NCBI RefSeq assembly: GCF_006125015.1
Contig: NZ_SZZN01000001.1
Location: 3,720,001 to 3,784,000 of the forward strand
Direction of reading: 5' to 3'
Length of the DNA: 64,000 nt
Source: Roseovarius arcticus
GTDB taxonomy: Bacteria > Pseudomonadota > Alphaproteobacteria > Rhodobacterales > Rhodobacteraceae
Positions 1 through 7,951 of this stretch are shown here, one piece after another (the first letter of the stretch is position 1; the number at the start of each line of letters is the position of its first letter). The translations under genes were made by a program, and so were the position numbers. The notes under the pieces are model-generated. The model did no database searches. It saw only the letters and a list, made by a program, of their open reading frames with translations, and was not told the DNA's origin.

Positions 1-237
1 CGCCTCTGGCGGCAGGTGATCCGACGGCTCAATGTACTGAAAGCCGCGCAATGCACCGTCTGCGTTTAGCGCCGCGTGCCAGACGGATCGGTCTGGCGCC
101 GTCTGCATCATCCGGGCCATGTCGCGCGTGGTCACCGGGCGGGTGAGCGCAGTGGTGCCGCCTTCTGCAATGATCTCGTTCAGCAGCTCCGCCATGGGCG
201 GTGCGTCCAGCGGGGTGGCGCGGCGCACGGTTATCAT
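1..237 (-). CDS. GNAT-family N-acetyltransferase, N-terminal part (runs off window)
   Basis: The first 79 codons of a leftward gene whose rest lies outside the window. The protein begins [20 protein letters not shown] and continues with a stretch ending in FQYIEPSDHLPPEA. An opening of the type 'xxxVRxATxxDAxxMAxLLNxI' is typical of GNAT acetyltransferases, where it forms the first strand and helix of the acetyl-CoA-binding fold. The acetyl-CoA loop (R/Q-x-x-G-x-G/A) would lie beyond the window, so substrate and activity cannot be judged. The ATG overlaps the TGA of the upstream HD-domain gene by four bases (ATGA), which makes co-transcription and translational coupling likely. Family assignment is from the N-terminal pattern only. 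Confidence 0.7.
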   Translation of the reverse strand, partial: MITVRRATPLDAPPMAELLNEIIAEGGTTALTRPVTTRDMARMMQTAPDRSVWHAALNADGALRGFQYIEPSDHLPPEA

Positions 238-857
238 CCCATTGCCTCCAGCAATTCATTTGTGCGCGCTGTGTAGTCGGCGCGCGCCTCCAGCGGGGGA
301 CGTAGCCAGATAGCGAGGCCGTCCATCAGTGCGGGATCAGGCTTGCCAAAGAAACGTCCGGCCTCGACGGCGTCAAAGCCGGCGATTTGCGTGGCCTCCA
401 TCCAGGCGCTGATTTTGTCGGCCTTCTTGATCTGCCGCTTGACCGCCACGGGTATCGCGGCAGGCAGGCCAAAGCGAATGTGAATCGCCGCCGCCAGCCT
501 CTGGTCCAGCTCGTCATACCCTGGACCCACCGCGTTTTTGACAGGCGATATCATATCGCCGATCACATATTCCGGGGCGTCGTGCAGCAGCGCGGCCAGA
601 TGCCATTTCGGCGGCGCCTTGGGCGCGATGCGCGCAAAAATGCGTTCGACCAGCAGAGAATGTTCTGCCACCGAATAGGCGTAATCGCCCAACGTCTGGC
701 CGTTCCATCGCGCCACAAAGGCGAGGCCGTGCGCAATATCTGTAATTTCTATGTCCACCGGGGTCGGGTCCAGCAAGTCAAGCCTGCGTCCCGATAGCAT
801 CTTTTGCCATGCCCGGGGTTGCGGGCTTCGGGGCGTCTTTGCGCTGGGTTTTGCCAT
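234..857 (-). CDS. HD-domain phosphohydrolase (YfbR/5'-nucleotidase-like)
   Basis: A 207-residue soluble protein with a recognisable HD metal-dependent phosphohydrolase core. A first metal-ligand histidine sits in AEHSLLV, the HD doublet is in [13 protein letters not shown], and a later Asp lies in KKADKISAW. This arrangement resembles the YfbR family of deoxynucleoside 5'-monophosphatases and related HD hydrolases found in alphaproteobacteria. The first 25 residues are basic and proline-rich and probably disordered. The gene is divergent from ahcY with about 124 bases between the starts, and overlaps the downstream GNAT gene by four bases, so the two form an operon. Exact substrate is inferred, not seen. 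Confidence 0.8.
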   Translation of the reverse strand: MAKPSAKTPRSPQPRAWQKMLSGRRLDLLDPTPVDIEITDIAHGLAFVARWNGQTLGDYAYSVAEHSLLVERIFARIAPKAPPKWHLAALLHDAPEYVIGDMISPVKNAVGPGYDELDQRLAAAIHIRFGLPAAIPVAVKRQIKKADKISAWMEATQIAGFDAVEAGRFFGKPDPALMDGLAIWLRPPLEARADYTARTNELLEAMG

Positions 858-867
858 GTTCGGGTCT

Positions 868-897
868 CCGGGTATTGCTGATGTATCTCATACCCGG
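868..897. repeat. Perfect 8-bp inverted repeat between HD gene and ahcY
   Basis: CCGGGTAT (868-875) and ATACCCGG (890-897) are perfect reverse complements separated by 14 bases. The element sits about 10 bases upstream of the leftward HD-gene start and about 20 bases upstream of the candidate ahcY -35 box, so it could be a shared operator or the top of a hairpin in the HD leader. No regulator is identifiable from the sequence. Confidence 0.45.
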
Positions 898-918
898 CGC
901 AGGCCAGCCATGCCAGCA

Positions 919-947
919 TTGCCGCACGTGCGCCTTGGTGCTATCTG
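919..947 (+). promoter_or_regulatory. Candidate sigma-70 promoter of ahcY
   Basis: TTGCCG (919-924) and TATCTG (942-947) are separated by exactly 17 bases, a reasonable housekeeping promoter. Transcription would begin near 954, leaving a leader of about 28 bases before the ahcY ATG. Such a short leader has no room for a riboswitch. Confidence 0.4.
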
Positions 948-981
948 CCCCTCAAACCTAATTTTTAAGGAGCCGACCGAG

Positions 982-2373
982 ATGGCACAGGACTATATCG
1001 TCAAAGACATTAACCTAGCCGCCTTTGGCCGCAAGGAACTAAACATTGCCGAGACTGAAATGCCGGGCCTGATGGCCCTGCGCGAGGAATTTGGTGCGGC
1101 GCAGCCGTTGAGCGGCGCGCGCATCGTTGGCAGTTTGCACATGACGATCCAGACCGCCGTGCTGATCGAGACACTGAATGCGCTCGGCGCAGATGTGCGC
1201 TGGGCGTCGTGCAATATCTTTTCCACGCAAGACCACGCAGCGGCGGCGATTGCTGAGGGCGGCACGCCCGTATTCGCGATCAAGGGCCAGACCCTGACTG
1301 AGCATTGGGATTACCTTGATCGGTCATTCCAGTTTGCCGAGGGGGCCAATATGATCCTCGACGATGGCGGCGATGCGACGCTTTATGTCCTGCTGGGCGC
1401 GCGCGTCGAGGCCGGCGAGACGGATCTGATCGAAACACCCACCTCGGAAGAGGAAGAGGCCGTGTTCGCCCAGATCAAGAAGCGCATGGGCGAGACCCCC
1501 GGTTGGTTCACCAAAACACGCGACGCAATCAAGGGCGTATCGGAGGAGACGACGACTGGCGTTCATCGCCTCTATGATTTGCACAAGAAGGGCCAGCTGC
1601 CCTTCCCGGCGATCAACGTGAACGACTCGGTGACCAAATCGAAGTTTGACAACAAGTATGGTTGCAAGGAATCGCTGGTCGACGGTATCCGCCGCGCGAC
1701 CGACACAATGATGGCCGGCAAGGTCGCCGTCGTCTTGGGCTACGGCGATGTTGGCAAAGGCAGCGCTGCGTCACTGTCGGGCGCCGGTGCGCGCGTAAAA
1801 GTAACCGAGGTCGATCCGATCTGCGCGCTTCAGGCTGCGATGGACGGGTTCGAGGTGGTCCTGCTAGAGGATGTGCTGGCCTCTGCCGACATCTTTATCA
1901 CCACGACCGGCAACAAGGACGTGATCCGCATCGAGCATATGCGCGAGATGAAGGACATGGCGATCGTCGGCAACATCGGCCATTTCGATAACGAAATTCA
2001 GGTCGCCAGCCTGAAGAATCACAAGTGGACCAACATCAAAGAGCAGGTGGACATGATCGAGATGCCATCGGGCAATCGGTTGATCCTTCTGTCTGAGGGA
2101 CGCTTGCTGAACCTTGGAAATGCCACCGGGCATCCCAGTTTCGTCATGTCAGCTAGCTTTACCAACCAAGTGCTGGCTCAGATTGAGCTGTGGAAGAACG
2201 GCGGAGAATACGAAAATCAGGTCTATATTCTGCCCAAGCATCTGGACGAGAAAGTCGCCCGCCTGCATCTGGACCGGATCGGAGTGAAGCTGACGCCCCT
2301 ATCGCCGGAACAAGCGGCCTACATCGGCGTATCACCCGAAGGCCCGTTCAAACCTGAGCATTACCGGTACTGA
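982..2373 (+). CDS. ahcY: Adenosylhomocysteinase
   Basis: A 463-residue S-adenosylhomocysteine hydrolase, which splits SAH into adenosine and homocysteine and so relieves product inhibition of methyltransferases and recycles homocysteine to methionine. The NAD-binding loop [10 protein letters not shown], the catalytic region around [19 protein letters not shown], and the family-typical C-terminus ending PEHYRY are all present, so the enzyme appears complete. The open frame extends much further upstream, but the family N-terminus and the AAGGAG ribosome-binding site (967-972) place the start at the ATG at 982. The gene stands alone, divergent from the HD hydrolase. It belongs functionally with metZ about 5 kb away. 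Confidence 0.97.
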   Translation: MAQDYIVKDINLAAFGRKELNIAETEMPGLMALREEFGAAQPLSGARIVGSLHMTIQTAVLIETLNALGADVRWASCNIFSTQDHAAAAIAEGGTPVFAIKGQTLTEHWDYLDRSFQFAEGANMILDDGGDATLYVLLGARVEAGETDLIETPTSEEEEAVFAQIKKRMGETPGWFTKTRDAIKGVSEETTTGVHRLYDLHKKGQLPFPAINVNDSVTKSKFDNKYGCKESLVDGIRRATDTMMAGKVAVVLGYGDVGKGSAASLSGAGARVKVTEVDPICALQAAMDGFEVVLLEDVLASADIFITTTGNKDVIRIEHMREMKDMAIVGNIGHFDNEIQVASLKNHKWTNIKEQVDMIEMPSGNRLILLSEGRLLNLGNATGHPSFVMSASFTNQVLAQIELWKNGGEYENQVYILPKHLDEKVARLHLDRIGVKLTPLSPEQAAYIGVSPEGPFKPEHYRY

Positions 2374-2535
2374 TTTATCGCTAAAAAAGCAGGGGAACCG
2401 ACAGTTTTCCGCCGAAGCAGGCAAGGCCCTCAGCGGGTTCTTGCCTGTCGCGCGCCCGGGATGTCCACGGCCGGGAACCAACAACCTCTCCTGTGACTTT
2501 TCTCCTCGTAACTGACTGTTAAGGAGGAAACCAAA

Positions 2536-3363
2536 GTGAAACTCAATACATTCATGATGACTGCCGCCGCTTCTGCATTGATTGCGAGCGGTGCAATCGC
2601 TCAAGATACCACTGCAACCACAGGCTCTGACGCCACCATCGGAACTGGGACGACCGCTGATGCACCCGCAATGGCGCCGCAGTTCACGTCGATCAGTGAA
2701 ATGACCGTCGGCGATATTGTGGGCAAAAAAGTGTATGAGCCAAACGGCGACACCATTGGCGATGTTGATTATGTCATTGGCCGCGGTGGTGGAGCAGACG
2801 CTGTTATCGGGATCGGCGGTTTCCTAGGCCTCGGTGAGTATACCGTTGCGTTGCCGCTGTCCGAATTCACCTTTGATGCAGAGCAGCAAATGGTGAAGTT
2901 GGACACAACGAAGGACGCTTTGAAAGAGCAGCCGGAGTTCGACGAGTCAGGTGCAGAGAGCCTGCCCGACGAGACGCCACTTGCTGATCTGGTGGTAAGT
3001 GCCGCCACGTCCGCTACGACTTCGACAGCAGATGACGGCGCTATGAAGTCGGATGACACCGCTGTTGAGGGCGACGCAGCCGTTGAGGGCGACGCGGCCG
3101 TTGAGGCCGACACAGCCGTTGAGGCAGACACAGCCGTTGAGGCCGACACCACGATGAGCGACGACGCGGCTACGAGCGAAAGCACGGATATGGACGAAGA
3201 GCCTGCCACCGAAGAGCCTGCCACCGAAGGTGCCACTTCGACCGAGGGCGGCGCTACAGTTGACACCGAAACATCGGGTGATGCGGCTATGGACACCGAA
3301 GCAACCGATGACACTACATCCACCGAAGAAGGTGCAGCTGACGAAGAAAAGAAAACTGAGTAA
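2536..3363 (+). CDS. Secreted PRC-barrel protein with acidic repeat tail
   Basis: A 275-residue exported protein starting at GTG behind a strong AAGGAGG site (2521-2527). Residues 1-22 are a Sec signal peptide ending ASGAIA-QD. Residues about 50-120 form a PRC-barrel domain (ISEMTVGDIVGKKVYEPNG... DVDYVIGRGGG), a small beta-barrel that in other proteins mediates binding. From about residue 150 to the end the chain is Ala/Thr/Glu/Asp low complexity, very acidic, with five AVEGDA/AVEADT hexapeptides and a doubled EEPAT unit. It is probably periplasmic and soluble; a partner cannot be named. It is monocistronic, followed by a strong terminator. The repeat tail is likely variable in length between strains. 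Confidence 0.85.
   Translation: MKLNTFMMTAAASALIASGAIAQDTTATTGSDATIGTGTTADAPAMAPQFTSISEMTVGDIVGKKVYEPNGDTIGDVDYVIGRGGGADAVIGIGGFLGLGEYTVALPLSEFTFDAEQQMVKLDTTKDALKEQPEFDESGAESLPDETPLADLVVSAATSATTSTADDGAMKSDDTAVEGDAAVEGDAAVEADTAVEADTAVEADTTMSDDAATSESTDMDEEPATEEPATEGATSTEGGATVDTETSGDAAMDTEATDDTTSTEEGAADEEKKTE
3061..3150 (+). repeat. Five tandem copies of an 18-bp coding repeat
   Basis: Five in-frame 18-base units, each GC[T/C]GTTGAGG... encoding AVEGDA, AVEGDA, AVEADT, AVEADT, AVEADT. The copies differ at few positions, consistent with recent expansion by slippage or unequal crossing over. Because the unit is a multiple of three, copy-number change would alter protein length without a frameshift. 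Confidence 0.9.
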
Positions 3364-3405
3364 GTTACTCATTCAGAATAACGACAGTTTAGAATAGCCA
3401 ACATT

Positions 3406-3438
3406 ACCCCCGATCTTTTTGGTCGGGGGTTTTTCTTT
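3406..3438 (+). terminator. Rho-independent terminator after PRC-barrel gene
   Basis: ACCCCCGA (3406-3413) pairs with TCGGGGGT (3423-3430), followed by TTTTCTTT. The GC-rich 8-bp stem plus T-run, 43 bases after the stop codon, is a textbook intrinsic terminator. Confidence 0.9.
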
Positions 3439-3578
3439 GGCTGGACGCCTATCGCACAGCTGACCGGATTTTTTCATTGTCAAACCGGGCGCACCCGATA
3501 CTCTTTGCACCGCGGCCGCTGCAGGCGGCTTGAAAGATTGAAAACTGCGGGGCTACAGCCGCGAAAAGGAGATTTGAA

Positions 3579-3920
3579 ATGGGTAAACGCGATGATTTGA
3601 TTGCACGGTATGCAGAAGATCTGAAATCAAAGTGTGGCATGACGCCAGATATGGCACTGCTGACAAAGGTCACGATCGCTTGTGGGCCATCAATTTATAA
3701 CGCTGATGCGTCGACCGTCGCCTCAAGCCAAACTGCCGAATTGGAGACGGTCAAAGAAAATTTCCTGATCAAGAAGCTGGGCCTCTCTGATGGCCCCGAA
3801 CTGATGGGCGGAATCCAGAAAGTGTTGGAGACGTATGGTCGCGCCGAGCGAAACAAGTACCGCGCGGTCGTCTATTACATGCTGACCAAGCATTTCGGAA
3901 AAGAAGCCGTCTACGGCTAA
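3579..3920 (+). CDS. DUF2853 family protein
   Basis: A 113-residue cytoplasmic protein matching the DUF2853 family along its full length: MGKRDDLIARYAEDLK at the start, CGMTPDMALLTKVTIACGPSIYNADAST in the middle, and NKYRAVVYYMLTKHFGK at the end. The family is small, mostly helical and common in alphaproteobacteria and Bacteroidetes; its function is unknown. An AAAAGGAG ribosome-binding site precedes the ATG. The gene is monocistronic, between two clear terminators. Confidence 0.9.
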   Translation: MGKRDDLIARYAEDLKSKCGMTPDMALLTKVTIACGPSIYNADASTVASSQTAELETVKENFLIKKLGLSDGPELMGGIQKVLETYGRAERNKYRAVVYYMLTKHFGKEAVYG

Positions 3921-3939
3921 TCTGGCCTCGTTCTATTGG

Positions 3940-3974
3940 CGCCCGCCCGGTATGGTACTGCGGCGGGCGTTTTC
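3940..3974 (+). terminator. Rho-independent terminator after DUF2853 gene
   Basis: CGCCCGCC (3940-3947) pairs perfectly with GGCGGGCG (3962-3969), followed by TTTTC. It lies 20 bases after the stop codon. Confidence 0.88.
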
Positions 3975-4044
3975 ATTGGGCCATGGCAATCGCCAATTGC
4001 GGCCCTAAATTATAACCGCAGCCACCAAGGTAAGGAGCCGCAGG

Positions 4045-5145
4045 ATGACACACCAAACGGGCAATATACACCCAGCACCGGACCGAGATGATGCGCAGGA
4101 CGCGCTAGACCTGCTGCGCCGCTGGGCCTCTGGTGCAACCCCCGAAGAGGTGGCCGATCTTGACCCGTCCATTGCGCGCCTGCTGCCGGGGGGCGAAGTG
4201 TCGAACTATCCGGCGCTGTCGCGTGTTTATCCCGAAGGTTTTGACGCGAATGCCGCCCACCGCGCTACGATGCCCGATTTACAAAATGGCCCGGCGTCGC
4301 TGATCAAGGGCGCGCATCAGCAGCTCCAGCATGTTGGCATTTCGAATTTCCGCCTGCCCATCCGGTTTCACACGCGCGGTGGCGGCGATCTGACACTTGA
4401 GACGTCGGTAACTGGCACCGTCAGCCTTGAGGCGAACAAAAAAGGCATCAACATGTCCCGCATCATGCGCAGCTTTTACAAGCACGCTGAAAAGACGTTC
4501 AGCTTTGAGGTGATCGCGGACGCGCTGGATGACTACATCTCAGATCTGGGATCAGTCGACGCGCGCATTCAGATGCGATTTTCCTACCCTGCCAAGGTGC
4601 AATCACTGCGTTCGGGATTAGAGGGCTATCAGTATTATGACATCGCGCTTGAGCTGGTCGAGACGGCTGGCGTGCGGCGCAAATTCATGCATCTGGACTA
4701 CGTATATTCCTCCACCTGCCCCTGCTCGCTGGAGCTAAGCGAACATGCGCGGCAGTCGCGCGGGCAGTTGGCGACGCCCCATTCGCAGCGTTCTGTTGCG
4801 CGCATCTCGGTCGAGGTGACGTGCGAGGATTGTTTGTGGTTCGAGGATCTGATTGATCTGGCCCGCGATGCCGTGCCGACAGAGACGCAAGTCATGGTCA
4901 AGCGTGAGGACGAGCAGGCATTCGCCGAACTGAACGCCGCAAATCCGATATTTGTCGAGGATGCCGCGAGGCTATTCTGCGAGGGACTTCTGGCTAACGA
5001 GCGCATCGGTGATTTTCGCGTGATTGCCAGCCATCAAGAGAGCCTGCACAGCCATGATGCCGTCAGCGTGCTGACCGAGGGAGAAACGTTTGCCGCGCAA
5101 AGCCTTGATCCCAAGCTGTTCACAACGCTCTTTCACGTTGGTTAA
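4045..5145 (+). CDS. folE2: GTP cyclohydrolase FolE2 (type IB)
   Basis: A 366-residue GTP cyclohydrolase of the FolE2 (COG1469) type, which converts GTP to 7,8-dihydroneopterin triphosphate, the first step to folate (and queuosine in some bacteria). The metal-binding STCPCSLELS motif (Cys225 and Cys227) and the family motif FRLPIRFHTRGG are visible, and the C-terminal SHQESLHSHDAVS region is present. FolE2 enzymes accept metals other than zinc and often replace or back up the zinc-dependent FolE. The start at 4045 follows an AAGGAG site. No Zur box or partner folate gene is adjacent. The gene appears monocistronic. Confidence 0.95.
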   Translation: MTHQTGNIHPAPDRDDAQDALDLLRRWASGATPEEVADLDPSIARLLPGGEVSNYPALSRVYPEGFDANAAHRATMPDLQNGPASLIKGAHQQLQHVGISNFRLPIRFHTRGGGDLTLETSVTGTVSLEANKKGINMSRIMRSFYKHAEKTFSFEVIADALDDYISDLGSVDARIQMRFSYPAKVQSLRSGLEGYQYYDIALELVETAGVRRKFMHLDYVYSSTCPCSLELSEHARQSRGQLATPHSQRSVARISVEVTCEDCLWFEDLIDLARDAVPTETQVMVKREDEQAFAELNAANPIFVEDAARLFCEGLLANERIGDFRVIASHQESLHSHDAVSVLTEGETFAAQSLDPKLFTTLFHVG

Positions 5146-5282
5146 GTCATAGCTTGAGGTTTCGAAGTGGCTCCCGGCGGATTTCCGAGCATATCAGTTG
5201 CCGGATGCCATGCCGCTTGGCGACTCGCCACACGTCATGCGATAGTCAGGTTGGTTTAACCCTCTGCCAAGGGAGGCGAACA

Positions 5283-5555
5283 ATGTATCGCTCATATACA
5301 CCTATCCATTATTCGGCTGTCGGTATCCAGATGATGGGTCAGATATTCGAGCAGCAGGTGCGCATTGCGCAGGCGCTGGGGATGGTGGCATTTGCGACTA
5401 ACCCATTGCTATCGTCCGCACCTTCTGCTGCGCCGCAACGGACTATTCGGTCAGCCGCCAAAATTGACGCGTCGACTGATCGGCACACCCGTGTTCCGTT
5501 TGCGCTGCCGCGCATGACGGAATGTGTCAAGCGCACCCACTCGATGCCTGTCTGA
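5283..5555 (+). CDS. Small hypothetical protein (90 aa)
   Basis: A 90-residue frame starting MYRSYTPIHYSAVGIQMMGQ, preceded by GGGAGG at good spacing from the ATG at 5283. I do not recognise a family. The N-terminal half is a probable amphipathic helix rich in Gln, Met and Ala (IFEQQVRIAQALGMVAFATN); the C-terminal half is polar and basic without hydrophobic segments. No signal peptide or Cys motif is evident. A strong ribosome-binding site and coding-like composition support a real gene. It ends about 90 bases from the convergent DHDPS-like gene. Confidence 0.55.
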   Translation: MYRSYTPIHYSAVGIQMMGQIFEQQVRIAQALGMVAFATNPLLSSAPSAAPQRTIRSAAKIDASTDRHTRVPFALPRMTECVKRTHSMPV

Positions 5556-5585
5556 CTGAGATTAGAGTCTGATCCAGAACAGTTT

Positions 5586-5612
5586 GGACCACCCCTAATG
5601 CAGGGTTGGTCT
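5586..5612. terminator. Imperfect hairpin between convergent genes, possible terminator
   Basis: GGACCACCCCT (5586-5596) and AGGGTTGGTCT (5602-5612) form a stem with one mismatch and a 5-base loop. It lies between the small gene and the leftward metZ/DHDPS-like operon. Neither side has a strong T-run, so termination is only suggested. Confidence 0.35.
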
Positions 5613-5645
5613 GAAGTGCTGCTCGCTAAGGGCAATTGGTGAGGT

Positions 5646-6545
5646 TCAGCCGCGCCAGATCGTATCAGCCAGAGGCGCTGCCATATCAGGCGTCGCGGGC
5701 ATCAGCGGTGGGCGCAGATTCAACCAGCGAACGTCGCCCGTCTGCTGTGCCTTCAGCGCCTTGAGGGCAGGGATCAGTCCGCCCGAGAATACGGCGTCGC
5801 GGTGTGCGTCAATCTCAGGTCTCAGCGCTGCGGCGCCCGACATATCGCCCGCGCGGGCAAGGTCATAGAGCCTGCGAATACCAGCCGCATTAGAATTGCA
5901 GCTGGCCGAGATGCATCCCCCGCCGCCCAGCGCCATCGCCTCTAGCATTGCGCCCTCGCTACCGGGAAAGACGGAAATGCCCGGTGCGGCCTCAATCACA
6001 GCGCGTGTATTTTCCCATACGCCAGAGCTATCCTTCAGCGCTGTCACGACCTCGGGGAACGCCTGATTTAGGCGCGCCGCCAATGCGGGCGTGAAGCCAA
6101 TGCCGGCATATTGCGGAATGTGGTAGAGGCAAATGGTCAAATCGTCACTGGCAACGCTCTCAATCAGGGCGCTGAAGTAGCGGTATAGCCCCTCGTCGTT
6201 GGCAGTGACAAAGAAGAAGGGCGGCAGCGTCATGACCGCCGTGCAGCCAATATCGACGGCATGGCGACAGAGCGTCGCCGTTTCTTCCAGATTGCAGAGG
6301 CCCGTGCCGGGAATCAGCTGATCGGGGCGCGCCGCGCCGCTGGACACGAGGAGCTCTACCAACCGCATCCGCTCGGCTACCGAGTGGCTCAGCGCCTCGC
6401 TGGTGGTTCCGAAGGGCGATAGATAGTGCGAGCCGTCGGCCAGACAGGTGGCCGCGTGGGCAGTATAAAGATCGTCCGCGACGGTGAAGTCATCGTTGAA
6501 GGGCGTCAGCAGCGGGGTGACGATGCCGCTAAGTCTGTCAGTCAT
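5646..6545 (-). CDS. Dihydrodipicolinate synthase/N-acetylneuraminate lyase family aldolase
   Basis: A 299-residue class I aldolase of the DHDPS/NAL superfamily. The Schiff-base lysine is Lys171 in ALKDSSG, the active-site tyrosine is Tyr141 in CLYHIPQ, and the substrate-carboxylate loop FGTTSE is at 45-50, as expected for a pyruvate-type lyase. It is probably not the housekeeping DapA: the sequence is divergent, and the context is metZ, 19 bases upstream, in one leftward operon under a SAM-II riboswitch. It could act on an oxo-acid related to sulfur amino-acid metabolism or on a sugar acid; neither is shown by sequence. The start follows an AGGAG site. Confidence 0.88.
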   Translation of the reverse strand: MTDRLSGIVTPLLTPFNDDFTVADDLYTAHAATCLADGSHYLSPFGTTSEALSHSVAERMRLVELLVSSGAARPDQLIPGTGLCNLEETATLCRHAVDIGCTAVMTLPPFFFVTANDEGLYRYFSALIESVASDDLTICLYHIPQYAGIGFTPALAARLNQAFPEVVTALKDSSGVWENTRAVIEAAPGISVFPGSEGAMLEAMALGGGGCISASCNSNAAGIRRLYDLARAGDMSGAAALRPEIDAHRDAVFSGGLIPALKALKAQQTGDVRWLNLRPPLMPATPDMAAPLADTIWRG

Positions 6546-6564
6546 TTTGGCGTCTCCTAAGTCG

Positions 6565-7743
6565 TTACACCGCGTCCAGCGCCTGCCGGATATCGGCGAT
6601 CAAATCACCCTCATCCTCTATGCCCAGTGACAGACGCACAAGCCCCGCCGTGATACCCAGCGTCGCGCGCTGCGCCTCGGGCAGGCGTTGATGAGTCGTG
6701 GTTGCTGGGTGGGTGACGATGGACTTCGTATCGCCCAGGTTGTTGGATATCAGCACGATCTTAAGCGCATTGAGAAAGCGAAACGCCTCGGGCTGGCCAG
6801 CCAGTTCCAGCGCAACGACGGTGCCGCCCTTACCCATCTGCCGCGTGTTCAGATCATGTTGCGGGTGGCTGGCGTGGCCGGGATAGACGGCGCGCGACAG
6901 CTTTGGGTGGCCTTGCAGCGCCTCAATCAGCGCCAGAGCGGTCGCGGCTTGGGCCCGCACGCGAAGGTCCATCGTCTCTAGGCCCTTCAGCATGATCCAC
7001 GCGGTGAAGGGCGACATGGAGCCGCCGGTATGCTTCATGTAAGGCTCGACAGTGCCGCGAATGAACTCCCGCGAGCCAAGGATCACGCCACCGAGGGCGC
7101 GGCCCTGACCGTCGATATGCTTGGTCGCTGAATAGACGACAACATCGGCGCCCTGACTGATCGCACGGGAAAAGACGGGCGTCGCAAACACGTTATCGAC
7201 CACGACCAGCGCGTCATGTGCATGGGCCAGCTTGGCCACTGCCTCGATATCGACGACCTCAAGCGTGGGGTTCGCGATAGTCTCAAAAAAGACAGCGGTG
7301 GTATCCGGGCGGATGGCCTGCTCCCACTGGTCCAGATCGGTGCCGTCGACAAATGTCACCTCAACGCCATACCGCGTCAGGATTTCGCTAAGTACGTATA
7401 GGCACGACCCGAAAAGTGCGCGCGCGGCGACCACATGATCGCCAGCCTTTAACATTGATGTCAGCGCGCCCGAAACGGCGGCCATGCCGCTGGCGGTGGC
7501 AAAGGCATCCTCGGCCCCCTCGATCATCGCGATGCGTTTTTCAAACATGGCGACGGTCGGGTTCCCGTAACGGGCATAGATGTATTCGTCTGGCCCGGTC
7601 TCGATGAACCGCGCCTCGGCAGCCTCGGCTGTGTCATAGACGAACCCTTGGGTCAGAAAGATGGCTTCGCTGACCTCGCCCCATTGGCTGCGCGCAGTGC
7701 CGCCATGCACCATCGCCGTGCGTGTGTTCCAGTCATTTGTCAT
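6565..7743 (-). CDS. metZ: O-succinylhomoserine sulfhydrylase
   Basis: A 392-residue PLP enzyme of the Cys/Met metabolism family. The PLP lysine is Lys208 in YSATKHIDGQGR, with the usual RYGNPT, ATASGMAA and DNVFATPV motifs. MetZ makes homocysteine directly from O-succinylhomoserine and sulfide, and the strong GQGRALGG region and alphaproteobacterial context favour MetZ over cystathionine gamma-synthase or MetY. The start at 7743 follows a GGAGG site; an upstream in-frame extension would run into the riboswitch and is rejected. The gene heads an operon with the aldolase at 5646-6545 and carries a SAM-II riboswitch in its leader, which explains its control by S-adenosylmethionine. Confidence 0.93.
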   Translation of the reverse strand: MTNDWNTRTAMVHGGTARSQWGEVSEAIFLTQGFVYDTAEAAEARFIETGPDEYIYARYGNPTVAMFEKRIAMIEGAEDAFATASGMAAVSGALTSMLKAGDHVVAARALFGSCLYVLSEILTRYGVEVTFVDGTDLDQWEQAIRPDTTAVFFETIANPTLEVVDIEAVAKLAHAHDALVVVDNVFATPVFSRAISQGADVVVYSATKHIDGQGRALGGVILGSREFIRGTVEPYMKHTGGSMSPFTAWIMLKGLETMDLRVRAQAATALALIEALQGHPKLSRAVYPGHASHPQHDLNTRQMGKGGTVVALELAGQPEAFRFLNALKIVLISNNLGDTKSIVTHPATTTHQRLPEAQRATLGITAGLVRLSLGIEDEGDLIADIRQALDAV

Positions 7744-7812
7744 GGTCGACCTCCGGGGGCATGCGCCCCATAAAAACCCCGTGCCGGTCATGCGAAAAGG
7801 GGGGCCTTTCCC

Positions 7813-7870
7813 GTGACCTTTTAGCGAATTATTTAACGTGGCCCGCAATCCGGTAACAAATCGCCACGAG
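7813..7870 (-). ncRNA. SAM-II riboswitch (metZ leader)
   Basis: Read on the minus strand, the leader runs CGTGGCGATTTGTTACCGG, then ATTGCGG, then GCCACG, then TTAAATAATTCGCTAAAAGG. The P1 stem is CGTGGC (7868-7863) with GCCACG (7842-7837). The conserved GATTTGT loop and the 3' ..CGCTAAAAGG tail are the hallmarks of the alphaproteobacterial SAM-II aptamer, which folds as an H-type pseudoknot. SAM-II elements are known in front of metA, metC and metZ in Rhizobiales and Rhodobacterales. The distance to the metZ ribosome-binding site is about 60-70 bases, so the control step (translation or attenuation) is not obvious. Confidence 0.93.
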
Positions 7871-7874
7871 TGCT

Positions 7875-7903
7875 GGCTTACTCCCGCGCCCCGCTTGCGT
7901 CAA
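7875..7903 (-). promoter_or_regulatory. Candidate sigma-70 promoter of metZ operon
   Basis: On the minus strand TTGACG (7903-7898) and TAAGCC (7880-7875) are separated by exactly 17 bases. Initiation about seven bases downstream would start the transcript at the 5' edge of the SAM-II aptamer, which supports the call. Confidence 0.55.
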
Positions 7904-7951
7904 CTGGGGGAGCCTCCGGCGGGGATATTTAGCGGCAAGAAGAATGGGCAA

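Noticed and set aside
858..981. SAH riboswitch in front of ahcY
   Set aside because: The expected GAGGAGCGCTGC-type core is absent, and the candidate promoter leaves only about 28 bases of leader.
751..981. Long N-terminal extension of AhcY
   Set aside because: The family starts at MAQDYIVKD with a proper ribosome-binding site; the upstream frame covers the HD gene and the intergenic region.
3061..3150. CRISPR array-like repeats
   Set aside because: Direct 18-bp copies are contiguous with no spacers and are in-frame coding.
2769..3372. Long antisense frames opposite the PRC-barrel acidic tail
   Set aside because: They are mirror images of the repetitive codons and give Ser/Val-rich or Arg/Gly-rich low complexity without ribosome-binding site.
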